Below are positions 29,511-38,833 of a DNA stretch of 64,000 nucleotides, piece by piece (the first letter of the stretch is position 1; each line of letters starts with the position of its first letter). A model generated the notes under the pieces. It saw nothing but the letters and a program-made list of their open reading frames with translations, made no database searches and had not been told where the DNA came from. Source of the stretch: an uncultured SAR86 cluster bacterium (lineage in GTDB: Bacteria > Pseudomonadota > Gammaproteobacteria > Magnimaribacterales > AG-339-G14); contig CACOJO010000005.1 of the NCBI GenBank assembly GCA_902627595.1, positions 1 through 64,000 of the forward strand, given 5' to 3'. The translations under genes and the position numbers were made by a program.

Positions 29511-29912
29511 ATGATGACAGAAACAGAGCTTTGGTATTCTTTAAATGGAGGGCTTACTGCAAATGCAATCTACATGGCTGGAACCTTCTTTTTGCTTTGG
29601 GTGGCTTTTAGAGCTGCCAATCAAATGCGAGCAGAAGATGCTAATGTTTTTAATAAAACACTAGTTTCATTATTTTCATTAGGAATAATTTTTAATGGAC
29701 TTAATGTCGGCGCTATCTTAATCGCTAATCTTCAGGGAACAGCTTGGGGCTTTGCCCAATTAGAAGAAATAAGCGCTCCAGCTCAGTTGTTTGTGGACAC
29801 TTGGTATACAGGAGAAGCAGGCTCAACTAGTATTTTGAATAATCCAATCAATGTTGCATGGTGGTTAGTAATAACTACTATGATCTTTGGTCGAATTTGG
29901 ACAAAAAACTAA
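29511..29912 (+). CDS. small membrane protein, third of three tandem paralogues
   Basis: This 133-residue protein is closest to the second copy: shared FFLLWVAFR, FNKTLVSLFSLGIIF and a C-terminal RIWTKN against STWTKKA. It has three membrane segments and a polar loop of about 40 residues on one side of the membrane. AGGAG lies seven bases before the first of two consecutive ATG codons. A strong intrinsic terminator follows ten bases after the stop, so the three genes probably form one transcript. Confidence 0.8.
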   Translation: MMTETELWYSLNGGLTANAIYMAGTFFLLWVAFRAANQMRAEDANVFNKTLVSLFSLGIIFNGLNVGAILIANLQGTAWGFAQLEEISAPAQLFVDTWYTGEAGSTSILNNPINVAWWLVITTMIFGRIWTKN

Positions 29913-29921
29913 TCAAACAAG

Positions 29922-29947
29922 AGGAGGCCTAAGGGCCTCCTTTTTTA
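29922..29947 (+). terminator. intrinsic terminator after the membrane protein triplet
   Basis: The stem GGAGGCC (29923-29929) pairs with GGCCTCC (29934-29940) around the loop TAAG and is followed by six T. The T-run overlaps the last codons of the convergent oxidoreductase gene. Confidence 0.9.
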
Positions 29948-30916
29948 TATTTCTATTACAACTTTTCCGGTAGCAGTTCTATCCTCTAGAGATTTAATAG
30001 CTTCAACAGCCTCATCCAAAGAATAACTTTTAGTAATTTCTGGTTTCAGTTTTCCATCGCTATGTAAAGCAAATAATTCTTCAAAGTTTTTAGCGTTCTC
30101 TTCAGGCTCTCTACCGGTAAAACTTCCCCAAAAGACACCTACAATTGAGCAACCTTTTAAAAGAGCTAAATTAGTTGGGACTTTAGGTATTCCTGCAGGG
30201 AAACCAATGACTAATACTCTTCCTTTCCAGTTTACACATCTCATGCATTGTAAAAAGATATCACCGCCGACAGCATCATAAATTACGTCTGCACCCAGGC
30301 CATCAGTTAATTTTTTTACCTTTTCCTTGAGTTCGCCATCACCATAGTTCACCAACTCATCAGCGCCTAATCTTTTAGCTATATCTAATTTTTCTTGATT
30401 GCTAGCAGCAGCTATAACTCTGGCGCCCATAGCTTTACCAATTTCTATGGCAGTTGTACCAACTCCGCCCCCAGCACCCGTTACCAGAAGCGTCTCACCT
30501 CTCTTAAGTTCTCCCCTTTGTTTTAAAGCGTAGTAAGTCGTGCCATAGTTAAGAGGAAATGCAGCGCCATCTTTGAAATCCATTGACTCAGGTAAAGGCA
30601 TTAAGGTTGCTGCATAAGCAGATGCTTTTTCAGCTATGCCACCATTACCGACCATTGCAATCACACGGTCTCCTTCTTTCCAATCAGTAACACCTTCACC
30701 TACTTCAGAAATTACTCCTGCAATTTCGCCACCTGGAGAGAATGGAAAGGGAGGTTGAAATTGATATTTTCCTTGAACAATTAAGACATCCGGAAAACTA
30801 ACTCCAGCAGCTTTGACATCAATCACAACCATTCCCGGCTCTGCCCTAGGGTCTTCTATTTCTTCTACTTTGTGGGACTCTACAGGCCCAAATTCTCTAC
30901 ATACGTATGCTTTCAT
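29945..30916 (-). CDS. NADPH:quinone oxidoreductase-like protein (zinc-free MDR family)
   Basis: This 323-residue medium-chain reductase has the N-terminal GroES-like domain (AAGVSFPDVLIVQGKYQ, PFSPGGEIAGVI) and the Rossmann domain with LLVTGAGGGVGTTAIEIGKAMGA. Structural-zinc cysteines are absent, as in the quinone-reductase branch. ALPLPESMDF-type and FPLNYGTTYYAL strings fit enoyl- or quinone-reductase members that metabolise reactive carbonyls or quinones with NADPH. The substrate cannot be deduced. It is separated from gshA by 45 bases on the same strand. Confidence 0.85.
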   Translation of the reverse strand: MKAYVCREFGPVESHKVEEIEDPRAEPGMVVIDVKAAGVSFPDVLIVQGKYQFQPPFPFSPGGEIAGVISEVGEGVTDWKEGDRVIAMVGNGGIAEKASAYAATLMPLPESMDFKDGAAFPLNYGTTYYALKQRGELKRGETLLVTGAGGGVGTTAIEIGKAMGARVIAAASNQEKLDIAKRLGADELVNYGDGELKEKVKKLTDGLGADVIYDAVGGDIFLQCMRCVNWKGRVLVIGFPAGIPKVPTNLALLKGCSIVGVFWGSFTGREPEENAKNFEELFALHSDGKLKPEITKSYSLDEAVEAIKSLEDRTATGKVVIEI

Positions 30917-30961
30917 ATTTCTCCTAATACCAAATTAATAATTTTTTAATAGAAACAAACC

Positions 30962-32512
30962 TTATATATCGTTCACGAATTTATCAAGATAAACATCAAA
31001 CTCTTCTTCTTGATGATTTCCTAGCTTTTTAAATTTTTCCAAGGAACTTTTAGCTTCTTTTGAAAGATAACTTAAATCGGTTTCAAGGTTTTTAAGAAAG
31101 TTTGAATGTTCTTTTGCTAATTCTAAATTTAATTCTTCCCAAGTTTTATTATTATTTTGTAGTTGATTAACTATAAGTCCTGAAGGAGTAAGAGATGCAT
31201 CATTCAATTTCTCTTCTTGTTTATTCAAAGATTTCATAACTTTTTCTACATATTCCCTCATCTCAGAGGGCATCTGCTCAAAAATATCTCTTAAATAATC
31301 TATTACTTTCATACCCGAGTCTTTAATGGTTATTTCTGCTTTGTTTCTATAAAGCTTCAGGTTTGGATTTCTTCCTTCTTTAACGACATTTTCCCAATTC
31401 ACGAGGAGTTCTTTGATTTCATCCTTTGTTGACTTTTTATCTTCTCCAAAAAAACAGCCTATGAGGTAAGCCTCTAAAAAATAACTGGTATCCTCATCTA
31501 TGCCGCTTGGCAAAAAGGAATTATTATCCAATGCTCTAATCTCTACATAATCTATGCCTTTATCTCTTAAAATATTTATAGGTCTTTCTCCTGGTGGAGT
31601 AACTCTTTTGGGTCTAATAGAACTGTAATATTCATTTTCAATTTGAATGATAGAAGTATTTATTTGTATTCTTTTGCCATCTTTAAGCGTACCGACTTCG
31701 CCATATCTTTTGTGTTCTTTGGTTAAAGCATTTTTTAAATCCTTCAAATATTCATCAATATCGTTGTAAGCAATATAAAGATTATCTTGTGCCTTAGACA
31801 TATAGCCTAATTCGCTCATTCTTAGACAGGTCGCATATTCTAAAAATAAATCTTCTCCATTTAAATTTTCAAGAAAATTTTCTCTGTCAGTAATAAATGT
31901 TTTTGGTACAACCGGGCTTGATCCAAATAGATACAAGATCATCCAAGCGTTACGTCTAAAATTTCTTATTAAACTTAGATAAGCTTTATTCTTAAAACTT
32001 TGGAGATCTTCTTCGCCTTTTAAGCTATCGAAGAATGCATCGCTGAAAGAAAAATTATAGTGAATACCAGACACCGTTTGCATCATCGATCCGTATCGGT
32101 AGCTTAATCCTGATCTGTATAAAGTTTTTAGAAGACCAGAATTTGAAGTGCCATAATCAGCCAGTCTTATGGTATTTTCGTTCTCTATCTTGCATGGAAT
32201 ACTACTTGGCCAAATGATCTCAGGAGTTCTTTCGATAACGAATTTACAAATTTCATCTAAATTTTTAAGTGCATTTTCTACTGAGGAATGAGCGGGCGTA
32301 ATTAGTTCTAATAGAGCTTCAGAAAAATCAGTCGTAATGTATTTATTTGTTAGAGCCGAACCCAGAGAGACAGGGTGATCAGTATTTGAAATGGTGTTGT
32401 CTTTCGAAACTCTAAGAGATTCTTTTTCAATTCCACGAGAAATTGAATTTTCTAGGTTTATATCACCCTTATCTGCTAGAAGAGATAAGGTCTCTCCCAA
32501 AGACCTTGTCAT
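30962..32512 (-). CDS. gshA: glutamate-cysteine ligase (gamma-glutamylcysteine synthetase)
   Basis: This 516-residue enzyme of the proteobacterial GshA type makes the first step of glutathione synthesis from glutamate, cysteine and ATP. Matching strings are GIEKESLRVSKDN, ITTDFSEALLELITP, YGTSNSGLLKTLYRSGL, TVSGIHYNFSF, YLFGSSPVV, YVEIRALDNN and the C-terminal EREA-poor helical tail. Length agrees with the family. gshB is not in the window. It lies nine bases after pckA in the same direction. Confidence 0.95.
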   Translation of the reverse strand: MTRSLGETLSLLADKGDINLENSISRGIEKESLRVSKDNTISNTDHPVSLGSALTNKYITTDFSEALLELITPAHSSVENALKNLDEICKFVIERTPEIIWPSSIPCKIENENTIRLADYGTSNSGLLKTLYRSGLSYRYGSMMQTVSGIHYNFSFSDAFFDSLKGEEDLQSFKNKAYLSLIRNFRRNAWMILYLFGSSPVVPKTFITDRENFLENLNGEDLFLEYATCLRMSELGYMSKAQDNLYIAYNDIDEYLKDLKNALTKEHKRYGEVGTLKDGKRIQINTSIIQIENEYYSSIRPKRVTPPGERPINILRDKGIDYVEIRALDNNSFLPSGIDEDTSYFLEAYLIGCFFGEDKKSTKDEIKELLVNWENVVKEGRNPNLKLYRNKAEITIKDSGMKVIDYLRDIFEQMPSEMREYVEKVMKSLNKQEEKLNDASLTPSGLIVNQLQNNNKTWEELNLELAKEHSNFLKNLETDLSYLSKEAKSSLEKFKKLGNHQEEEFDVYLDKFVNDI

Positions 32513-32521
32513 AAATTTTTT

Positions 32522-34045
32522 TTAGATAATTGGCCCAGCCTGTCTAATTTCGTCTGAGATATCAAACTTATCTATATTTTCTTTAAATTTGGCTGCTAAT
32601 TCTTTAGCCGCAGTGTCGTAATCATCTTTGCTGGACCATGTTTCAGATGGATTTAATAGTTTTGTATCAACATCATTGAGTTTTGTTGGAACTTTAACAT
32701 TCATGATGTCCAGCTTTTCTGTTTCAGCATCATTTATAGAACCATCTTGTATGGCTTTTATGACGGCTCTCGTTACTGGAATGTCAAAACGCTTACCAAC
32801 CCCATAGGGACCTCCTGTCCAGCCGGAATTTACAATAAAAATCTTACTGCCAAATTCTTCTATTCTCTTCATAAGAAGTTCTGCATATACTTTTGCAGGC
32901 CTAGGAAAAAAGGGCGCGCCATAACAATTTGAAAAAGTAGAGTCTATTTCAGATGAAGAGCCTAATTCTGTAGAGCCAACTTTTGCTGTATAGCCACTTA
33001 AAAAATGATAAGCAGCAGCTTCTTTAGATAAAATTGAGACTGGAGGCATTACGCCAGTTAAATCACAAGTAAGAAATATGATATTTTGCGGCTCCCCTCC
33101 ATAATTTTTTTCCAGATGTTGCTCAACATGACTCAAAGGATAAACAGCACGAGTATTTTCAGTAAGGGTTTGATCGGTATAGTCAATTTCTAAAGTAGAA
33201 GGATTAAAGATTACGTTTTCAACCACTGAGCCATGCTTGATAGCGTTCCAAATGACAGGCTCATTTTTTTGAGATAAATCTACGGTTTTGGCATAGCACC
33301 CACCTTCAATATTGAACACAATACCATTACCCCAACCATGTTCATCGTCTCCTATGAGCCACCTTTCCGGATCAGCTGAAAGAGTAGTCTTTCCTGTACC
33401 AGATAACCCAAAAAATAAAGAAACATCACCATTTTCTCCAGCATTAGCTGCACAATGCATGGGCAAAACATCTGCGTCGGGTAGTATGAAATTCATTACG
33501 CCAAACATAGATTTTTTCATTTCTCCCGCATAAGCAATTCCAAGAATAAGAACTTTCTTTTCGCTGAAATTAACCATAATGGCACCGTCAGAATTTGTGC
33601 CATGAATATCTGGGTTGCAAACAAAATTGGGTAAGGATCTCAAAGTCCAAACATGTTTTTTAGCTGGATTGAAGGTGTTCGGCTTTATGAACAAACTTTG
33701 ACAGAAAACATTATGCCAAGCTAATTCATTTTCAACATGAACTGGCTGATAGTGTTCTTCACTAGCACCTACATGCATATCTGCAGTAAAAATGTTTTTT
33801 CCTTTAATATAATCTTCAGATTCTTGCCAGAGCTTGAAAAACTTTTCTGCCTCTATTGGTTGACTGTCTTTATTCCAGTTTACTGCATCATGAGTAATAG
33901 CATCGTCAACTATAAATTTATCAGCAGGGCTTCTGCCAGTTCTCTTACCCGTGGTAACAACTAGTGCGCCGTTGCTTGCTATGATGCCTTCTTTATTATC
34001 TACTGCGATTTCTAAGAGTTTATCAATGGGTAAATTTGCGTTCAA
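32522..34045 (-). CDS. pckA: phosphoenolpyruvate carboxykinase (ATP)
   Basis: This 507-residue enzyme converts oxaloacetate and ATP to PEP, the entry to gluconeogenesis. The P-loop is [13 protein letters not shown], followed by [15 protein letters not shown] with metal ligands. Other signatures are [28 protein letters not shown] and [10 protein letters not shown]. The start appears to be TTG at 34045, because a stop codon lies five codons upstream and no ATG exists. The first residues align with other bacterial PckA proteins of similar length. It is divergent from the hydrolase at 34143. Confidence 0.95.
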   Translation of the reverse strand: MNANLPIDKLLEIAVDNKEGIIASNGALVVTTGKRTGRSPADKFIVDDAITHDAVNWNKDSQPIEAEKFFKLWQESEDYIKGKNIFTADMHVGASEEHYQPVHVENELAWHNVFCQSLFIKPNTFNPAKKHVWTLRSLPNFVCNPDIHGTNSDGAIMVNFSEKKVLILGIAYAGEMKKSMFGVMNFILPDADVLPMHCAANAGENGDVSLFFGLSGTGKTTLSADPERWLIGDDEHGWGNGIVFNIEGGCYAKTVDLSQKNEPVIWNAIKHGSVVENVIFNPSTLEIDYTDQTLTENTRAVYPLSHVEQHLEKNYGGEPQNIIFLTCDLTGVMPPVSILSKEAAAYHFLSGYTAKVGSTELGSSSEIDSTFSNCYGAPFFPRPAKVYAELLMKRIEEFGSKIFIVNSGWTGGPYGVGKRFDIPVTRAVIKAIQDGSINDAETEKLDIMNVKVPTKLNDVDTKLLNPSETWSSKDDYDTAAKELAAKFKENIDKFDISDEIRQAGPII

Positions 34046-34142
34046 AATCGTTCCAGCCTAAAAAAAAATAACAAAAGGTAGATTATTATGCCAAACTTCT
34101 CCAATACTTCTCAAGGAAGACGAGAATTGTTCTTATTTTATA

Positions 34143-35081
34143 ATGAATGAAACTATAGAGTACAAAAGCGGCCAACAGGGCTATTTAGAATATAAGTCAT
34201 CAAGTCCATTCGAGTTTTATCATATTTTAAATAAATTAGATGAAGCTCCTGAAATTGATGCTCAAGGGTGGTTAATTTTTCCAGAAAAAGGCAAAGGTCC
34301 TTTTCCTGTTATATTTTGCGTTCACGGCAGCGATAATTGGGCAGGACATCATCATGAGCACATTCTAAATTTTCTAGAAGCTGGGTTTGCAATTTTCAGA
34401 GTTCATAGCTTTGACTCTAGGGGTGTTGCCTCAACCGTAGAAGATCAAATGTCTGTAACAGCTGCTATGATGATGGTAGATACCTTTGAAGCTCTAAAGA
34501 TTGTTTCTAGACATCCAGACATAGACTCATCAAGAATCGGCATTACTGGTTGGAGTTTAGGCGGAACTGTTAGCTTTTATTCATTTTGGGAACCCTTAGC
34601 TGAAAAATTAGCTCCCAATGGTGAGAGGTTCAAATGTTGTTTGCCCTTTTATCCTGCAACTTATATAAAGCCTGAAGAAAACAGGTGGAACCCAGGGCCA
34701 ATTTTGAATCTTGTTGGCGAAAGTGATAACTACACCCCGGCAACCTTAGTTTATCAAATGTCAGATATTGTTAATGCTTCTGGCGGCAATAGTTCTGTGA
34801 TTTCATATCCTGGCGGAGAACACAGTTTCGACTCAATCAATCCGGTAACTCATTGGCCAGATGCCATAGCTGTTTCGGAAAAATTTTGTACGGTATCAGC
34901 CGATGGGAATATGACATATGAGACAGACTCTGGTGAGAGGTTAGGCATGAATCAACCAGAAGATAGGCTCAAAATCTTTGAGTCAGGGGAAATCAATTTT
35001 GGAGCCAGCACAGGTGGAGACTGGTCGATAAGGCGTAAATCCCAAAAAGACGCTTTAGAGTTTTTTAAGCAGAATTTATAA
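34143..35081 (+). CDS. dienelactone-hydrolase-like alpha/beta hydrolase
   Basis: This 312-residue protein has a canonical alpha/beta hydrolase triad layout: oxyanion region CVHGSDNW near residue 60, nucleophile elbow GWSLGG with Ser138, acidic residue in GESDNYTP, and His in PGGEHSFDS. It has no signal peptide, so it is cytoplasmic. The closest recognisable group is the dienelactone hydrolase/S9-like family. The substrate is unknown. A -10-like TATAAT overlaps the start region, and I see no Shine-Dalgarno sequence. It converges on the carboxylesterase gene. Confidence 0.8.
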   Translation: MNETIEYKSGQQGYLEYKSSSPFEFYHILNKLDEAPEIDAQGWLIFPEKGKGPFPVIFCVHGSDNWAGHHHEHILNFLEAGFAIFRVHSFDSRGVASTVEDQMSVTAAMMMVDTFEALKIVSRHPDIDSSRIGITGWSLGGTVSFYSFWEPLAEKLAPNGERFKCCLPFYPATYIKPEENRWNPGPILNLVGESDNYTPATLVYQMSDIVNASGGNSSVISYPGGEHSFDSINPVTHWPDAIAVSEKFCTVSADGNMTYETDSGERLGMNQPEDRLKIFESGEINFGASTGGDWSIRRKSQKDALEFFKQNL

Positions 35082-35089
35082 AAAAACCT

Positions 35090-36748
35090 TTAAAATTTAT
35101 TGAAGTAATCTGCCAAGGCTTCAAAGACTACATAATCTTTTAATTTATCCTCGTAGACCCTATCTCCATATATTTTTGCAATTGGGTTACCTGAAGAAAA
35201 CTTAGGCCATGATTTATTAGGTATTCCGTTCTTGGCAAAATTAGCCCAATCAGTGAGCATTATTTCGCTCAATTCATCATCCCAACTATCTCTTGCTACA
35301 AAAGGAAAAAAGCTTCCAAAAATATAAGCAAGTTCGAGCGCATGAGTTGCTCCAATGGTTTGTCTTTCTGACGGAACTGATCTTTCAAAAAAGTATAGAT
35401 AAGTACTCAAACCATCATCGCTTCTTTTTTGAGCAGAATAATATGCAGGACCACCAAACCAAATATCACCCCAAACTTGAGCAGCAGCATCATAAGCACT
35501 ACCTTCCATTGAGTCTACATAAGCAATGACAGGTTCCGGAACTTCACCCAAAAAACCATCCATTAAGATTTCCCAAAATTCTCCTAGCCAATCTTCTTGA
35601 TTAAATGACGTTTTAAAAACCGGCTCGGGGAATATTAATGGGACTAATGTTGTGCCTTCATTTGCGTTGAAACCAGTAATATAAGGAACATCATGAGTAG
35701 ATCCGTTTCTATAAGCCTCATTAAATCTATAAGGAAAAACGTACCCATCAATTATTTGGGTAACACTACTAATTAATTCCGCATCTCTCTCAGAGTCGGA
35801 GATTTGTATGAATTCTTCAGCTGGAATATTTCTTAGTTGCAAAAGAGTTGTTTCGTCATTATCAACCCCAAAATATTCTGCAAGTTCTATGCCTATGGCT
35901 TCTGCAGATTTATTTCTCGAGTCGTCTTTTAATGCTCGAGTACCTAGAATGCCCGAACCACTTTGAGAAATCGCCTTATGGAACAACTCTTTAGAAAGAG
36001 GGCTAGATAAAAGCGTGCCGACAGCTTGACCTCCAGCTGACTCTCCAAAAATTGTGACATTATTAGGATCTCCGCCAAAATTAGAAATGTTATTTTTTAC
36101 CCACTTAAGAGCTTCGATTTGATCTAATGATCCATAGTTTCCAGAAACACCATTTTCCGATTCAGCTGATAAAGCAGGATGTGCGAACCAGCCCAACGAG
36201 CCCAAACGATAATTAATAGTTACGAGGATGACATCTTTTTCAGCAAATCTTGATGTTAAGTAAATACTATCTCCTCCAGATCCAAATCTTCCAGCTCCTC
36301 CATGTATCCAAAACATGACCGGTAGGTTCTCAGCATCTTTAGGAGAAATGATATTTAAAAATAAACAATCTTCAGAAAAATTACCGGCAGTAAGTGTAGG
36401 AGCAAAAAAAGAGAAGCCCTTAATAATAAGCTTTTCGTACCATGCTAAACCATAACCATCTAGCATTAAGTCAAGAAAGGCAGAGTTTCCAATATTTGTA
36501 GGCTGCATGCAAGATGAGCCTAATGCATTTACACTCTTAATTCCTTGCCAAGCTTTTACTGGTTTAGGAGGTTGCCAGCGTAACTCTCCGATTGGAGCCT
36601 CTGCATAAGGGATGCCTAAAAAATAATTAACCCCACTCTTTTCATAACCTTGTAGCTTTCCTTTTGAAGTTTCTACTACCTCGGACGAAGATGATGAAGA
36701 ACAGCTATATAAAGCTATAATCATTATTAGAGACAATAACGTTTTCAT
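35090..36748 (-). CDS. type B carboxylesterase, lipoprotein
   Basis: This 552-residue protein begins with a lipoprotein signal (KTLLSLIMIIALYSC, lipobox LYSC) and a serine-rich linker. The type B esterase signatures are FLGIPYAEAPIGELRW, EDCLFLNI, IHGGAGRFGSGG (oxyanion) and TIFGESAGGQAVG (nucleophile Ser). The catalytic acid lies in NANEGT, and the His in GATHALELAYIFG. It probably hydrolyses carboxyl esters at the cell envelope. I start at the ATG at 36748, which overlaps the upstream gene's stop (TAATG); a longer in-frame start at 36781 would hide the signal peptide. Confidence 0.88.
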   Translation of the reverse strand: MKTLLSLIMIIALYSCSSSSSSEVVETSKGKLQGYEKSGVNYFLGIPYAEAPIGELRWQPPKPVKAWQGIKSVNALGSSCMQPTNIGNSAFLDLMLDGYGLAWYEKLIIKGFSFFAPTLTAGNFSEDCLFLNIISPKDAENLPVMFWIHGGAGRFGSGGDSIYLTSRFAEKDVILVTINYRLGSLGWFAHPALSAESENGVSGNYGSLDQIEALKWVKNNISNFGGDPNNVTIFGESAGGQAVGTLLSSPLSKELFHKAISQSGSGILGTRALKDDSRNKSAEAIGIELAEYFGVDNDETTLLQLRNIPAEEFIQISDSERDAELISSVTQIIDGYVFPYRFNEAYRNGSTHDVPYITGFNANEGTTLVPLIFPEPVFKTSFNQEDWLGEFWEILMDGFLGEVPEPVIAYVDSMEGSAYDAAAQVWGDIWFGGPAYYSAQKRSDDGLSTYLYFFERSVPSERQTIGATHALELAYIFGSFFPFVARDSWDDELSEIMLTDWANFAKNGIPNKSWPKFSSGNPIAKIYGDRVYEDKLKDYVVFEALADYFNKF

Positions 36749-37128
36749 TAAAAAATAAAGTCTCTCTTGGTATATCTCCAATACGCGATGACAAATACCA
36801 CAAATTCATTTGCAAAAGCTATGGCCGTTCCAGTGCCAAAACTATTGTCAAGAAAGAAGCTCAGCAATCTTCCTATTAAAAAGCTTCCCATCAAAATACC
36901 GAAAGTTAAGTAAACTTTTTTTCTTAGCCTTACCCGATATATACTCAGGAAAGACATCAATCCAAGTATTGTAAAAAAAGAATACCAAGCTCTCGTTTCG
37001 CTTAAGAAGAAATCTGAAGTTTGGTTTATACCAATCATATTGGAAATTATTTCTGGGAAAAAAAGGCCTAAAACACCAAAGCCGAACCACTCAAATCCAA
37101 AGATGAAGAGAAAAATTTTATCCAACAT
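36748..37128 (-). CDS. four-helix membrane protein, DUF4345-like
   Basis: This 126-residue protein has four hydrophobic helices (about 5-27, 44-66, 71-92, 98-118). The layout FEWFGFGVLGLFFPE, RAWYSFFTILGLMS and GRLLSFFLDN resembles the DUF4345 group of small membrane proteins, though I make this link by pattern only. It is translationally coupled to the esterase lipoprotein that follows. Function is unknown. Confidence 0.7.
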   Translation of the reverse strand: MLDKIFLFIFGFEWFGFGVLGLFFPEIISNMIGINQTSDFFLSETRAWYSFFTILGLMSFLSIYRVRLRKKVYLTFGILMGSFLIGRLLSFFLDNSFGTGTAIAFANEFVVFVIAYWRYTKRDFIF

Positions 37129-37183
37129 AACTTTTAAGTTTTTTTGCTAGCATATGTAATTATTTAAGCATATAAATAAGATC

Positions 37184-37975
37184 ATGACTAAAAGAGGCGC
37201 TTTTTATTTAATAGGAATTTTGATTGCTCTAGTCTTTGGAGGATGGTTTTTGTATGAAGAATATTGGAAGTATCGAGTTAAAGAAGGCGCAAAAGCCCTT
37301 GGGTATGAATTAAATGATGAGGAAATTACATACTGGGTTAACAGAATAAGAAGTTATAACAGACTAGATGGTTTTGATGAAGACATTGACGAGTTTGTTA
37401 AACAAGATAAGATTTCGCCTCCCCCAAAAAATGAATTTTTGTTTATAGGAAGCTCTTCAATAAGACTTTGGAAATCTCTAGAAGAAGATATGAAACCTCT
37501 TAAAGTAATAAATAGAGGCTTTGGTGGGGCGCATACCAAACATATTAATCGTCATAAAAATAAGATTGTTTTTGCTTATGAACCTAAAGCAATTGTCTTT
37601 TTTTGTGGAACAAACGACATCAATGGCTGGAATTCTCCTGAAGATGTTTTTTCTGAATTTGAAATCTTTTATTCTTCGATAAAAGAAAGTCTGCCAAATA
37701 CGATGGTTTTTGCTATAAGCATTCAGCCTTCTCCAAGTAGATTTGATCAAAGGCCAAGACAATTGAAATGGAATGACGCAGTAAGAGCACTAGCTATGAA
37801 AGAAAAAAGTCTAGTCTTTATAGATGTATCTCCACCAATGTTGTCTGAAGATAGAAAGCCAAGACCCGAACTTTATACAGATGACTTGCTTCACATGAAT
37901 GAAAGAGGTTATGCAATTTGGGCTAAAATGGTAAGAGAAACTTTGAAAAAGTATTTTCCGGAAGATTTTTTATGA
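37184..37975 (+). CDS. SGNH/GDSL-type hydrolase with N-terminal membrane anchor
   Basis: This 263-residue protein has an N-terminal membrane segment (residues 4-25). The SGNH blocks are in order: block I FLFIGSSSIRLW with the nucleophile Ser, block II NRGFGGA, block III VFFCGTNDINGW, and block V DDLLHMNERGYAIW with the Asp-His pair. It is likely an envelope-facing esterase or lipase-type enzyme acting on acyl groups; the substrate is unknown. Its stop overlaps the start of the following GST-like gene (ATGA). Confidence 0.87.
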   Translation: MTKRGAFYLIGILIALVFGGWFLYEEYWKYRVKEGAKALGYELNDEEITYWVNRIRSYNRLDGFDEDIDEFVKQDKISPPPKNEFLFIGSSSIRLWKSLEEDMKPLKVINRGFGGAHTKHINRHKNKIVFAYEPKAIVFFCGTNDINGWNSPEDVFSEFEIFYSSIKESLPNTMVFAISIQPSPSRFDQRPRQLKWNDAVRALAMKEKSLVFIDVSPPMLSEDRKPRPELYTDDLLHMNERGYAIWAKMVRETLKKYFPEDFL

Positions 37976-38832
37976 GGCTCAAACTCTATCATGCCAAATG
38001 GTCTTTATGCAGCCAAATGGTTCGTGTTGCCATGGCAGAAAAGGGACTGTCTTATGATAGTAACCTGATTAAACTTGTTGATCATTATCCAAAAGGAGAA
38101 AATCTTTCTCCAGAATATCTTGCAATAAATCCAAAAGGTGTTGTTCCTGCTATAGACTTGGATGGCGAGATCATCACAGAAAGCAAAGACATTATCAAAA
38201 GGCTGAATTCATTGACTGGTGAAAAAGATATTGACTTGTGGCCCGGTGATGTTGATCAAGATAAATTAAATTCTTGGGTAGAAGATACGACGCTTACAGA
38301 TGGCGTGCCCTTGGGAAAAACTCTTGGAACGGCAATACCTCCTTTTTCATTAATTTTAATCAACTTTATGATTAAAAAATATTTATCTTTTTTTCAAGCA
38401 ATAAAAGTATTTTGGAAACATCCTTTAAGAGATAGAGGGCGTGGGTTTCTAATCATGAAATTCTTCAATATTCATAAACCTGTAGCAGCTAGCAGCTACA
38501 AAGTTCTGGCAAGGAGCTTAATGGATATTGAAAAAAATTTAGAAGACCATGGGCCATATTTTTTAGGTAAATTTTCTCACATAGATATTAATTTGATGTG
38601 TTGCTTTCATAGACTGTCAGACGTCAGACTGGAAAAGATTTTAGAGATTGAAGAGCTACCTAATGTAAAAAAATACTGGGAGCTTTTGAAAAGTAGAGAA
38701 AGTTATAAAAAAGGCATCTTAGATTTTTATGGTGAAAAGGAGAATGGTGATCTTGAAGAATTATTTGGCCATACTACAAACTCAATACATTTGAAGCCGC
38801 TCACGCAAATGATTAAAAATTACAAAGCTTAA
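37972..38832 (+). CDS. glutathione S-transferase-like protein
   Basis: This 286-residue protein has an N-terminal thioredoxin-fold domain (KLYHAKWSLCSQMVRVAMAE, NPKGVVPAIDLDG with the cis-Pro, ITESKDIIKRLN) and a longer alpha-helical C-terminal domain with GPYFLGKFSHIDINLMC. The Ser/Cys of KWSLCSQ is in the position of the GST catalytic residue. The helical domain is longer than in most GSTs because of a roughly 40-residue hydrophobic insertion near residues 120-165, so membrane association is possible. It is coupled to the SGNH hydrolase gene. Confidence 0.82.
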   Translation: MRLKLYHAKWSLCSQMVRVAMAEKGLSYDSNLIKLVDHYPKGENLSPEYLAINPKGVVPAIDLDGEIITESKDIIKRLNSLTGEKDIDLWPGDVDQDKLNSWVEDTTLTDGVPLGKTLGTAIPPFSLILINFMIKKYLSFFQAIKVFWKHPLRDRGRGFLIMKFFNIHKPVAASSYKVLARSLMDIEKNLEDHGPYFLGKFSHIDINLMCCFHRLSDVRLEKILEIEELPNVKKYWELLKSRESYKKGILDFYGEKENGDLEELFGHTTNSIHLKPLTQMIKNYKA

Positions 38833-38833
38833 C

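Noticed and set aside
32522..34045. N-terminal truncation of PckA
   Set aside because: The protein is shorter than the Escherichia coli enzyme but begins close to the N-terminus of other bacterial PckA proteins of about 510 residues.
34088..34150. 20-codon frame overlapping the start of the alpha/beta hydrolase gene
   Set aside because: It has no ribosome-binding site, codon pattern or composition that distinguishes it from chance; a leader peptide cannot be supported.
36848..37090. 80-codon minus-strand frame
   Set aside because: It lies in another frame inside the four-helix membrane protein gene, which has the hydrophobic pattern and coupling expected of the real gene.
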